Assembly: GCA_963734625.1 (NCBI GenBank)
Contig: CAVTHW010000024.1
Span: 1-64,000, forward strand
Direction: 5' to 3'
DNA length: 64,000 nt
From: CAVTHW01 sp963734625
GTDB taxonomy: Bacteria > Acidobacteriota > Terriglobia > Bryobacterales > Bryobacteraceae
A program made the translations under genes and the position numbers. Below are positions 15,907 through 24,700 of this stretch, in pieces (positions within the stretch are counted from its first letter, which is position 1; each line of letters opens with the position of its first letter). The notes beneath the pieces were generated by a model that had not been told where the DNA came from, ran no database searches, and saw nothing but the letters and a program-made list of their open reading frames with translations.

Positions 15907-16731
15907 ATGAGATCAACGATTCTGGTGGCATGGGTTCTGCTGTGCGCCGGCGGATTGCAGGCGGCGTCATGGAAACTGGTCTGGTCGGACGAGTTCTCGG
16001 CGAATGGTCTTCCAGACCCATCCAAGTGGACCTACGAAGAGGGTTTCATCCGTAATCAGGAGAGCCAGTACTACACCCGGTCGCGGCCGGAAAACGCCCG
16101 CGTCGAAAACGGCATGCTGATCATCGAGGCGCGCAAGGAGCAGTTTCCGAACGCGCGCTATCAGGCCGGCAGCGAAAACTGGCAACGGAAGCAGTTCACG
16201 GAGTACACCTCGGCGAGCCTGACCACCGAGGGGAAGGCGCTGTGGCGCTATGGCCGGATCGAGGTCCGCGCCAAGCTGCCGACAGGGCGGGGAACTTGGC
16301 CCGCCATCTGGATGCTGGGTCTCAACCACCGCGAGGCGGGCTGGCCGCGCTGCGGCGAGATCGACATCATGGAGAATGTCGGCTACGACCCCGACACGAT
16401 CAATGCCAACATCCACACCGAGGCGTACAACCACATCAAGAAGACCAACAAGGGTTCGAAGATCACGGTGACGCGCCCCTACGAGACCTTCCACGTCTAT
16501 GCCATCGAGTGGACGCCGGAAAAGATGGACTTCTTCGTCGACGAGCAGAAGTATTTCTCGTTCGCCAATGAAAAGACCGGCGCGGCGGCCTGGCCGTATG
16601 ACCAGCCGTTCTACCTGATTCTGAACCTAGCCATTGGCGGCTCCTGGGGAGGCAGCAAGGGCATCGACGAGTCCATCTTCCCCCAGCGCATGGAGGTCGA
16701 CTACGTGCGCGTCTACGAGGCCGCAAGCTAA
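15907..16731 (+). CDS. Secreted glycoside hydrolase family 16 (beta-glucanase/laminarinase-type)
   Basis: A 274-residue enzyme with a signal peptide (MRSTILVAWVLLCAGGLQA, cleaved before SW) and one GH16 jelly-roll domain. The catalytic motif EIDIMEN is at 151-157, with the nucleophile Glu151, Asp153 and the acid/base Glu156 all present. Upstream features such as WPAIWMLG and the C-terminal MEVDYVRVY are typical. It should cleave beta-1,3 or mixed beta-1,3/1,4 glucans outside the cytoplasm. An upstream in-frame ATG at 15883 lies just after a TAGAAT and could act as a leaderless start, lengthening the signal peptide by eight residues. Confidence 0.92.
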   Translation: MRSTILVAWVLLCAGGLQAASWKLVWSDEFSANGLPDPSKWTYEEGFIRNQESQYYTRSRPENARVENGMLIIEARKEQFPNARYQAGSENWQRKQFTEYTSASLTTEGKALWRYGRIEVRAKLPTGRGTWPAIWMLGLNHREAGWPRCGEIDIMENVGYDPDTINANIHTEAYNHIKKTNKGSKITVTRPYETFHVYAIEWTPEKMDFFVDEQKYFSFANEKTGAAAWPYDQPFYLILNLAIGGSWGGSKGIDESIFPQRMEVDYVRVYEAAS

Positions 16732-16739
16732 AGCTTGCG
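16722..16739. terminator. Short hairpin between convergent genes
   Basis: CGCAAGCT and AGCTTGCG form an 8-bp inverted repeat with a 2-base centre, overlapping the GH16 stop codon and facing the convergent zinc-ribbon gene. There is no T-run on either side, so a bidirectional terminator is only a guess. Confidence 0.3.
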
Positions 16740-16748
16740 CCACTTTGG

Positions 16749-17574
16749 TTACTTCTTGACCGCGTAGACGATGTGGGCAACGGTGCCCCCGTCGCTGGAA
16801 CTGACCGAGACCATGACCGAGCGACGGCTGGCGTCGTCCGTGCCCGACACCATGGTCATGGAGCCGCTGCCGGACTGCATGGAATTCTTCTCGATCTTCA
16901 TGCCGGCGGCCTTCAGTTGCTGCTCGTAGTAGTCCGCAACCTGCTGGACGGAGCCACTGCACTTGAGCTGGAGGGTGCCGCCATCTTCATCCTTGCCCTG
17001 GGCGGAATAGGTCGCGGCGACCTCCGCGCCGGGGTACTTCGGGACCCAGGCCGGGACGTTCGCCGCTGAACCCTGACCGAGCTGCACCTTCCCCTCCTTG
17101 CTCTCGATCGTCATGGAGCCCGTGTCGCCCTCGCCACCGCCGCGGATATCGACTTTCTCGCCGCTGTCGTCCTGGAACGAGATGCGGCCTTGTTGGATGT
17201 CCTTGAAGTTCATCGTGACCGTCTTGCCGGTCTTCTTCTCGCGCAGGGTGATCATGCCGGTGTTTTCGTCGGCCTTCACGACGTCCACCTCGGGATTCAT
17301 TGAAACCGCCAGCTTCACCGCCGCGAACGCGGGGTTCCGGGTGTCGCCGATCTTGCTTCGCACGAAGAAGCCTATACCCGAGCGCGATGACCAACGCCAG
17401 CACCACCAAGCCTCCGCAGCCCACGAGCACCCAAGTAAGGACGTTACTCCTCTTCTGAGGCGCCTCCGGCGCCGCGGGCGGCGCCCCTGCAGAAACCTCC
17501 GCCCCGACTCGCGCACCGCACTTGGGGCAAAACTGCCCCTCCATCGAAGCTCCACAATTCGTGCAGAACGTCAT
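16749..17574 (-). CDS. Zinc-ribbon, single-span membrane protein of unknown function (frameshifted)
   Basis: The N terminus is a double-CxxC zinc ribbon (CTNCGASMEGQFCPKCG), then a Pro/Ala linker and one membrane helix (VLTWVLVGCGGLVVLALVIAL). Near 17377-17379 a surplus base (CCC where CC would keep frame) splits the gene. The remainder in the other frame starts GIGFFVRSKIGDTRNPAFAA and runs to the stop at 16749. Repaired length is about 274 residues. The exported part has repeated charged strands and a C-terminal block similar to small SIMPL- or DUF-type sensor domains, but I do not recognise a named family. Function unknown; the architecture suggests a membrane-anchored periplasmic domain with a cytoplasmic zinc ribbon. 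Confidence 0.65.
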
Positions 17575-17629
17575 GTTCGTTCCTCCCGAGGACGATCAGA
17601 GGGATTGTATCACCAGCAGGCGCGGGCCG

Positions 17630-20038
17630 CTATTCGGACCGCAGGGCTCGCATGGGTTCGACCGCGCAGGCCCGGCGGGCAGGGACCAGGACGGCGAGCA
17701 GCGCCGCCGCGGCGAGAACCAGCGGCACGGCCAGGAAGGTCACGCGGTCGGTGGCGCTGACCCCGTAAAGGAGACTGGCGGCAAACCGGCTGACGGCGAA
17801 AGCAGCCGCGAGACCGGCCGCCAGGCCGGCGGCGACCAGGGTGAAAGCTTGCCGCAAGACCAACCTCAAGATCGCCGGTCTGGCAGCGCCGAGCGCCATG
17901 CGGATGCCGATCTCCCGGGTGCGGCTGCGCACGGAGTAACTGACCACTCCATACAGGCCCACGCTGGCGAGGGTCAGGCCCACCAGGCCGAAGACGCCGA
18001 ACAGGATGGCACAGAGCCGCGGAACCATGAACGCTTTCGCCACGTGGCCGGCGAGAGTGCCCGCGTTGAATACCGCCAGATTCCGGTCCAGGGCCTCGAT
18101 CTCGTTTTGAATCGGGCGTAGCATCCCCGCCGGGTTACCCGAAGTCTTCACCAGGATCGTCAATCCGAGCATGCCTGTGACCGACGCCGTGTCCCGAGGC
18201 AGGTACAGATAAGCGCAAGCTTTGGTTTCCTCCCCCAGCGTCACCGATTTGGAATCGCCGGCAATTCCGATGATCTCGAATACATCGCTTTTGCCGGAGC
18301 GGACGGTTCGGCCGATGGGATCCTGGCCGCCGAATAGCCGGCGAGCCATGGTCTGGCTGACAATCAGGGTGCGGCTCTTCAGATCGCGCTCCGGGCTGAA
18401 ATCGCGCCCGCGGAGCAGTGGAGTTCCAATTGTCTCAAGGTAGCGCGGCAGAACCGAGAACACGTCGGCGCTGGTTTCCTTGCCTTCCGCGCTGAAGTCC
18501 CGGCCGGCCTCCGCGAAGCTGAGCGGCATGAAATCCACCGCGCTCATGGAACGCACCCCGGCGAGCGATGTGATTCTCTGATCCAATCGTCTGAGAAACT
18601 CGCGCATGCGCTCCTCGGAATACCCGTTCGCCCGCGGATCAACGGCCAGCATGAGAACGTTCTCCGGGCGGATGCCGAGATCCATCGATGCCGCACTTTG
18701 CAGGCTCCGCAGAAACAGACCGGATCCGATGAGCAGCACCACCGAGAGCGCGACCTGGAGCGTGACGAGCAGGTTACGCAGCCCGAAGGAGCGAAAGACT
18801 CTCGAGCCCGGGCCGGCCTGCTTTATTGCCGATATGAGGTCCGGCCGGGTAGCGGCCAGCGCCGGTGCGAGGCCGAAGAGAATGCCGGTCGCCAGGGCCA
18901 GAGCGGCGGTGAACGCGAGCACGCGAAGGTCCGGGGTGAGCTTGAACGCGAAGGGAAAGGGGATGGGAAGCTGAAAGGCGGAGAGCGCCCGGGTGGCGAA
19001 GAACGCCAGTACGAAACCGCAGGCCGCGCCGAGGAAAGAGAGCAGGACGCTCTCGGTCAGCAATTGCCGAACGAGACGGCCGCGCGGGGCTCCCAGCGCC
19101 ATACGGAGGCTGATTTCCTGCTGCCGTCCCACGGCCTTGGCCAGCATGAGGGTGGCGACATTGGCGCACGCTATCAACAGCACCAGCCCGACCACCGCCA
19201 TCAGCAGAGTCAGGAAGCCAGTGACGAGACCCCGCTCGCCCGGCACTCCCCCCGACGCTCCGAGGGTGACCGGTTGTATGCGGCGGCTTTTGCGGTAGGC
19301 GTCGTGGATGCGCTTGTTCACTACGTTCATCGCCGCGACAGCCTGCTCGCGGCTGACGCCCGGCCTCAGCCGGCCACTAAGGGTGAGCCAATAAGCGGTA
19401 CGGCTTTCCCTGTCTTTCGAAAGCTCAGGGAGTAAGTGAGCCTGCATCGCCAACGGCGCCCAGAAGGCGGAGACGATGCCGCTGCCGGTGCCCGTGAATC
19501 CAGGCGCAGCCACGCCGACGACGGTGTAGGACCGAGCGTTGAGCATCACCGTCTTCCCCACTATGGCCGGGTCGGCGTTGAACCTTCCGCGCCAGAGGCT
19601 GTTGCTGAGCACTATCACGGCGTCCCGCCCCGATACCTCGTCTTCTCCGGGCGCGATTCCCCGGCCGAGTGCCAAGGGAACGCCGACCGTCGAGAAGTAA
19701 TTCCCCGAGACGAGGGTCCCCCAAATGCGTTCAGGGGTTCCCGAACTGGCCAGGTTCGCGGGCGCAAAGGGGAAGTGCGCTGCCAGACTCTCGAAGACTC
19801 CCGCGCAGTCTCGGGCGTAGTCGCGATAATCGGGGTCAGGGAAACTGTTCCCGCCGGATACGACGTACAGGCCTCCCGGGTCGCGCACGGGCAAGACGCC
19901 GAGCAGCATGCCGTTAACGGCGCTGAAAACCGTAGTATTCGCGGCAATCCCCAGCGCGATTGAAATCACCACCACCGCCGTGAAGCCGGGTTCCTTGCGA
20001 AGGATTCGGATGGCGTAAGCGATATCGCGAAGCAGCAT
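17630..20038 (-). CDS. ADOP-like MacB/FtsX efflux permease (orphan)
   Basis: The 802 residues form two MacB_PCD plus FtsX halves. A first helix near residue 20-40 (VVVISIALGIAANTTVFSAV) is followed by a periplasmic domain and a three-helix FtsX block from about 270. The second half starts near 415 and ends with another FtsX block containing TREIGIRMALGA, the conserved cytoplasmic loop that contacts an ATPase. This doubled arrangement defines the acidobacterial duplicated orphan permease family. As usual for that family, no ATPase gene adjoins on its own strand. It is divergently oriented to the rest of the efflux locus, about 210 bp from the next permease. Substrate unknown. Confidence 0.88.
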   Translation of the reverse strand: MLLRDIAYAIRILRKEPGFTAVVVISIALGIAANTTVFSAVNGMLLGVLPVRDPGGLYVVSGGNSFPDPDYRDYARDCAGVFESLAAHFPFAPANLASSGTPERIWGTLVSGNYFSTVGVPLALGRGIAPGEDEVSGRDAVIVLSNSLWRGRFNADPAIVGKTVMLNARSYTVVGVAAPGFTGTGSGIVSAFWAPLAMQAHLLPELSKDRESRTAYWLTLSGRLRPGVSREQAVAAMNVVNKRIHDAYRKSRRIQPVTLGASGGVPGERGLVTGFLTLLMAVVGLVLLIACANVATLMLAKAVGRQQEISLRMALGAPRGRLVRQLLTESVLLSFLGAACGFVLAFFATRALSAFQLPIPFPFAFKLTPDLRVLAFTAALALATGILFGLAPALAATRPDLISAIKQAGPGSRVFRSFGLRNLLVTLQVALSVVLLIGSGLFLRSLQSAASMDLGIRPENVLMLAVDPRANGYSEERMREFLRRLDQRITSLAGVRSMSAVDFMPLSFAEAGRDFSAEGKETSADVFSVLPRYLETIGTPLLRGRDFSPERDLKSRTLIVSQTMARRLFGGQDPIGRTVRSGKSDVFEIIGIAGDSKSVTLGEETKACAYLYLPRDTASVTGMLGLTILVKTSGNPAGMLRPIQNEIEALDRNLAVFNAGTLAGHVAKAFMVPRLCAILFGVFGLVGLTLASVGLYGVVSYSVRSRTREIGIRMALGAARPAILRLVLRQAFTLVAAGLAAGLAAAFAVSRFAASLLYGVSATDRVTFLAVPLVLAAAALLAVLVPARRACAVEPMRALRSE

Positions 20039-20251
20039 GGTTTACACCGGGGGATACGAGCCCCGAGCGCGCCAAGTTCCTTCCGCTTCAACCCCAGTTC
20101 CGGCCTGACCGGTTTCGGACAACCTCGTCCCATAATCGGACACTCGGCGGTGCTGAGAGCCCGTGGTGGCGATCTGTAACCCCCGCAAATGCAATAGGAT
20201 ATGACTTGGACAGCGGTTGGCTGCGCAAGTGCTGTTAGAAGGCGGATAACC

Positions 20252-22726
20252 ATGAACCGCTCGGCTGGATTGATTCAGGACACGCGTTACGCGGCCCGCA
20301 TGCTGTTGCGATCGCCGGGGCTTACGCTGGCAGCCACGGTCTGCCTGGGAATCGGCATAGGTATCACCGCCTCCATCTTCAGCCAGCTCCGTTCCATGGT
20401 GCTGCAAGACCTGCCAGGGGTCCGCCTGCCCGCAACGCTGGTCCGACTTCAGTCGGCCACGTCATATCCGAACTTCGAGGCGTACCGGGACCGCAGCGGG
20501 CAATTCGACACTTTGGCAGCCTACATGTCACCGGTGCCATTCGTATTGACGTCGCCGGATGGCCAGCGAGACAGGGTGTGGGGGCAGTTAATAACGCCCA
20601 ACTACTTTTCGGTGTTGGGTGTCCAGGCGCAGTCGGGCCGGATGCTCAGTCCCGGCGAGCAGCGCGCCGGCGCCGCACCAGCGGCGATTATCAGTTATCG
20701 CCTGTGGCAATCCCGTTTTGGGGGACGCGGCGATCTGGTGGGGCGAACGATTCGGCTCAACGGTCACCCGGTGGAGGTTGCAGGCGTAGCGTCCCGCGAC
20801 TTTCTGGGCGCATCGCCCATGCTGAGCGCAGCCGATGTCTGGGTGCCGGTGATCGTGGAGGCGACGATTGCCCCGGAGTTGGGCCGCAATGTGCTCCAGA
20901 ATTACACGGCCAGGAATTTCCAGTTGATTGGCCGGCTCAAATCCGGCCTCACGAGGCAGCAGGCCGAAGCAGCGCTCGACGCCACGGCACGGCAACTGGA
21001 GCAGTTCTACAACGATCCGAATCGGGACCGACAGGAACGCCGGGTGACCCTCTTGCCGGGCGGCCGGCTCTTGCCGATCCAGGACAAGGATCTCCCATCG
21101 GTGCTCGGCTTTCCACTGCTGTTTGTCGGCTTGATCCTGTTCATGACCTGTGTCAATATCGCGACCTTACTGCTGGCGAGGGTCGCGGCCCGCCGGCGGG
21201 AGATCTCCGTCCGGGTGGCGCTGGGAGCAGGCCGCGGCCGGATCGTGCGTCAATGGCTGATCGAGAGCACGTTCCTCGGGGTTCTGGGCGGATTGGCGGG
21301 AGTGGTGGTTGCCGTATGGCGCAACTCTTCGGTGGGCCCCATCTCCAGGATTCTGCCGCCGTACATGAACTTCGAGCTGCGCCTTGACTGGCAAGCGCTG
21401 GTAGTCGCCGCTTTGGCAGCAGTGCTCACCGGTGTGCTGGTTGGTCTGGCGCCTGCCCTGAAAGCCAGCGGGCAGGACGTCTTTCAGGGGCTCAAGGCGG
21501 GCGCCGCGCCTCGCCGCTCGCGGTACCGCTGGTTGAACCTGCGAAACATCCTTGTGCTTCAGCAGGTCACAGCGGCCTTGGTGATACTTCTTCTTACCGG
21601 CTTCGTCCTTCTCGGTTTGCGGAACTCGATGTCCGTCGATCTTGGATTCAACCCGGACAATTTGACCGTCATGTCGATCGACCCGATACGTGACGGCTAC
21701 ACACCCGCCAAGACGCAGGCTCTGTTTGGCACACTGCCGGACAGGATCCGGCGCGTGCCGGGCGTTGTCGCGGCCGGCCTTGCCCAATCCGAGCCGATGG
21801 CGCTGCTGGGCGGCGAGTCGCTGGTGGCAGCCAAGATCGCGATGATCGGCGACAAAGCAGCGGTGCGCAGTTTTTCGACCGAGCGGGTTGGGACGGGTTT
21901 CCTGGAGACACTGGGCCTGCCCTTGTTGAAGGGCCGCTCTTTCCGGGAGAGCGATCAGAGGGACGACGCGCGGGTGGTTGTGGTGAACACGGAAATGGCC
22001 ACGCTCTATTGGCCTGGGACCGAGCCGGTTGGCCAACTCCTCGAAATGGAGGAGAAGAAATTCGAGGTGATCGGTGTCGTCGGAAACATGCGGCCGGTGG
22101 TCGCCTTCGAGCCAACTCGGCCTCTGGCGTATTTCCCGGCCGCTCCGAGCGCCTTCGGCACGCCATCGGCGAATGGCGTCACGTTGTTGGTGCGCACGGC
22201 GGGCGGCGGGGCGGCGGTGGCCGGCATCAGGCGCGAGTTTGCTTCCATCGATCCGAACCTGGTTCTGTTCAACGTGGACAGCATGCGGGAGCACTCGGGC
22301 CGGATTCTCTACATGATGGACGTGGCCATCGCGATGTACGGCGGCTTGGGTTTGTACGCTCTGGTGCTTTCCGTGACAGGGTTGTTTGGCGTGACCTCCT
22401 ACGCGGTCGCCCGGCGGAACCACGAAATCGGCATTCGCACGGCTCTGGGCGCGAAGAAGCGGGACGTCCTCGGTCTGGTGCTGTACGAAGGCATCGTGAT
22501 CGTGGCAATTGGGACGGTCACGGGTCTGGGGATTGCGTTTGCCGCCATGAAGGCGCTCGGATCGTTCATGGTGGGTTTTGGAACAGCCACGAAGACCAGC
22601 GCCTTCGATCCTCTTCTAGTGGCCGGCGTCCCGCTCCTGCTGGCGGGTTTCGCCTTGTTGGCCTGCTACATTCCGGCCCGCAAGGCGTTGCGCGTCGATC
22701 CGGTCGTGGCATTGCGAATGGAGTAA
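20252..22726 (+). CDS. ADOP-like MacB/FtsX efflux permease, first gene of efflux operon
   Basis: The 824 residues from ATG 20252 are preceded by AGAAGGCGG. The doubled architecture is the same: helix at 25-45 (TLAATVCLGIGIGITASIF), periplasmic domain, FtsX block with REISVRVALGAGRGR, second periplasmic domain, and final FtsX block with NHEIGIRTALGAKKRD. The next gene, an HlyD-type adaptor, starts 5 bp after the stop, and an ATPase follows, so unlike classical ADOP genes this one is operonic with its likely partners. It probably expels a hydrophobic or peptide-like compound or a lipid from the outer leaflet of the inner membrane; the sequence does not reveal the substrate. Confidence 0.88.
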   Translation: MNRSAGLIQDTRYAARMLLRSPGLTLAATVCLGIGIGITASIFSQLRSMVLQDLPGVRLPATLVRLQSATSYPNFEAYRDRSGQFDTLAAYMSPVPFVLTSPDGQRDRVWGQLITPNYFSVLGVQAQSGRMLSPGEQRAGAAPAAIISYRLWQSRFGGRGDLVGRTIRLNGHPVEVAGVASRDFLGASPMLSAADVWVPVIVEATIAPELGRNVLQNYTARNFQLIGRLKSGLTRQQAEAALDATARQLEQFYNDPNRDRQERRVTLLPGGRLLPIQDKDLPSVLGFPLLFVGLILFMTCVNIATLLLARVAARRREISVRVALGAGRGRIVRQWLIESTFLGVLGGLAGVVVAVWRNSSVGPISRILPPYMNFELRLDWQALVVAALAAVLTGVLVGLAPALKASGQDVFQGLKAGAAPRRSRYRWLNLRNILVLQQVTAALVILLLTGFVLLGLRNSMSVDLGFNPDNLTVMSIDPIRDGYTPAKTQALFGTLPDRIRRVPGVVAAGLAQSEPMALLGGESLVAAKIAMIGDKAAVRSFSTERVGTGFLETLGLPLLKGRSFRESDQRDDARVVVVNTEMATLYWPGTEPVGQLLEMEEKKFEVIGVVGNMRPVVAFEPTRPLAYFPAAPSAFGTPSANGVTLLVRTAGGGAAVAGIRREFASIDPNLVLFNVDSMREHSGRILYMMDVAIAMYGGLGLYALVLSVTGLFGVTSYAVARRNHEIGIRTALGAKKRDVLGLVLYEGIVIVAIGTVTGLGIAFAAMKALGSFMVGFGTATKTSAFDPLLVAGVPLLLAGFALLACYIPARKALRVDPVVALRME

Positions 22727-22730
22727 TGAT

Positions 22731-23984
22731 ATGGACGTACCTAGAGAAGGAGCAGCCAGAAAGCGCCTCATCAAGGGGATCGCGATCGGCGCGACGGCGC
22801 TGATTGCGGTTACCGCGATCAGCATCGCGTTAGCGCGTCTGAAGCCGGCCGCTCCGACGGTGGAACGGGCCACGGTCTGGATCGACACCGCCAAGCGCGG
22901 GCCGATGACCCGCGAAGTGCGCGGTCTGGGAACGCTGGTGCCGGAGGTGATTCTCTGGATTCCCGCGGTGACGGACGGACGCGTGGAGCGCATCCTGGTC
23001 AGGCCCGGCGCGGTGGTCAAGGCCGACACCGTTCTCCTCGTTCTGAATAATCCGGACCTGGAACTAGCCGCGCTGGAGGCGGACTACCAGGTTAAGGCCT
23101 CGGAAGCCCAGTACAAGACTCTGGCGGTACAGCTTGAGAGCCAGCGTCTGACCCAATCGGCGGAGTTGGCAAGGCTACAGTCCGATTACCGCCAGGCGAG
23201 GTTGCGGGCCGACCGGGACGAGGCCCGGGCGAAAGCCGGATTGCTGGTCGAGCTGGACCGGAGGCTTTCCGTGGCGACGGCCGACGAGTTGCAGAACCGC
23301 CAGCAGGTCGAGGAAAAACGCCTCGAGATCCAAGCCGAATCGGTCGAAGCCCAGCTCGCCGTTCAGAAGGGCGAGATCGAAAGGTCCCGGGCGCTGGCGA
23401 ACCTTAAGAAGAACCAGGTGGCATCGCTGCGGGTGCGCGCGGGCGCCGCCGGCGTCCTTCAGGAATTGCCGGTTCAGGAAGGGCAGCGCGTGGGCGGCGG
23501 CTCCATCCTGGCCAAGGTGGCGCAGCCGGAGCGGCTGAAGGCCGAGCTGAAGATTCCCGAGACGCAGGCCAAAGACGTGCAGATCGGCCAGCGGGTACAG
23601 GTGGACACCAGAAACGGCGTCATAGAAGCGACGGTTTCGCGCATCGATCCGGCGGTCCGGGATGGCACGGTGACCGTGGATGCGAAGCTCGAAGGGGCGC
23701 TTCCGCCGGGAGCGCGTCCCGACCTGAGCGTGGACGGAACTATCGAACTTGAACGCCTGAACGACGTTCTATATATTGGCAGGCCGGTGTCCGCTCAGCC
23801 CAACAGCACGGCGAGTCTCTTCAGGCTGGAGCCGGATGGGAAGGGCGCGGCGCGGGTGCAGGTGAAGCTCGGACGCAGCTCGGTCAGCACCATTGAAGTG
23901 CTGGGTGGGCTGCGCCTCGGGGACCAGATAGTGCTCTCGGACATGTCCCAATGGGACGCGCAGGAAAGAATCAGGTTGAATTGA
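22731..23984 (+). CDS. HlyD/MacA-family periplasmic adaptor (membrane fusion protein)
   Basis: A 417-residue protein with one N-terminal anchor (IGATALIAVTAISIAL). A lipoyl half-motif (RVERILVRPGAVVKADTVLL) comes next, then a long alpha-helical hairpin rich in Gln, Glu and Arg (about 105-235). The second lipoyl half (GAAGVLQELPVQEGQRVGGG), a beta-barrel and a membrane-proximal domain follow. It should bridge the inner-membrane permeases to an outer-membrane channel, although no TolC-like gene lies in the window. The gene is tightly packed between a permease (5 bp) and an ATPase (17 bp). Confidence 0.9.
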   Translation: MDVPREGAARKRLIKGIAIGATALIAVTAISIALARLKPAAPTVERATVWIDTAKRGPMTREVRGLGTLVPEVILWIPAVTDGRVERILVRPGAVVKADTVLLVLNNPDLELAALEADYQVKASEAQYKTLAVQLESQRLTQSAELARLQSDYRQARLRADRDEARAKAGLLVELDRRLSVATADELQNRQQVEEKRLEIQAESVEAQLAVQKGEIERSRALANLKKNQVASLRVRAGAAGVLQELPVQEGQRVGGGSILAKVAQPERLKAELKIPETQAKDVQIGQRVQVDTRNGVIEATVSRIDPAVRDGTVTVDAKLEGALPPGARPDLSVDGTIELERLNDVLYIGRPVSAQPNSTASLFRLEPDGKGAARVQVKLGRSSVSTIEVLGGLRLGDQIVLSDMSQWDAQERIRLN

Positions 23985-24000
23985 CGGGAAAGGCCGCACA

Positions 24001-24698
24001 TGGAACAACCGAATGAGGCATTGATCACGCTGGAGAACATCTCGAAGGTGTTCTATACGGACGAAGTGGAAACGCACGCGCTGGCGGGCGTGCACCTGGA
24101 GGTCGGGCGGGGCGAATACGTCTCCATCGAAGGCCCCTCGGGGTGCGGGAAGTCCACCCTGCTTTCGATCCTGGGCTTGCTCGACACGCCTACCGGCGGC
24201 AGCTACCGGCTGAAGGGGGCGGCGGTGGCGAAGCTCAAGGCGCCGGAGCGCGCGCGCATTCGCAACCGTGAGATCGGGTTCATCTTCCAGGCGTTTAACC
24301 TGATCGGGGATCTGACGGTCTACGAGAACGTCGAGCTGCCGCTGACTTATCGCGGCATGGGCTCGGCCGAGCGGAAGAAGCGCGTCCAGGAGGCCCTGGA
24401 GAGGGTCGGGATGGCGCACCGCACGAAGCACTATCCGTCGCAGCTCTCCGGGGGCCAGCAGCAGCGCGTGGCGGTGGCGCGCGCGCTCGGCGGCGAGCCC
24501 TCCATTTTGCTGGCCGACGAGCCTACCGGGAACCTGGACTCGGCCAACGGCCAGGCGGTCATGGACCTGCTCAGCGAACTGCACAGCCAGGGCGCCACCA
24601 TCTGCATGGTGACTCACGACCCGCGCTACGCCCACTGCGCCCAACGCAAAGTGCATCTGTTCGACGGCCGCATTGTGGAAGAGAGCCAGCCGGCCTAG
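24001..24698 (+). CDS. ABC transporter ATPase, LolD/MacB type
   Basis: A 232-residue nucleotide-binding protein. Walker A GPSGCGKST is at 45-53, with signature LSGGQQQRVAVARAL, Walker B ILLADEPTGNLD and switch His in MVTHDPRY. The Q-loop segment IGFIFQAFNLIGDLTVYENV is typical of LolD/MacB/FtsE partners of FtsX-type permeases. It is likely to energise the permeases on both sides of it; the next permease ATG is 2 bp beyond its stop. Confidence 0.93.
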
Positions 24699-24700
24699 GT

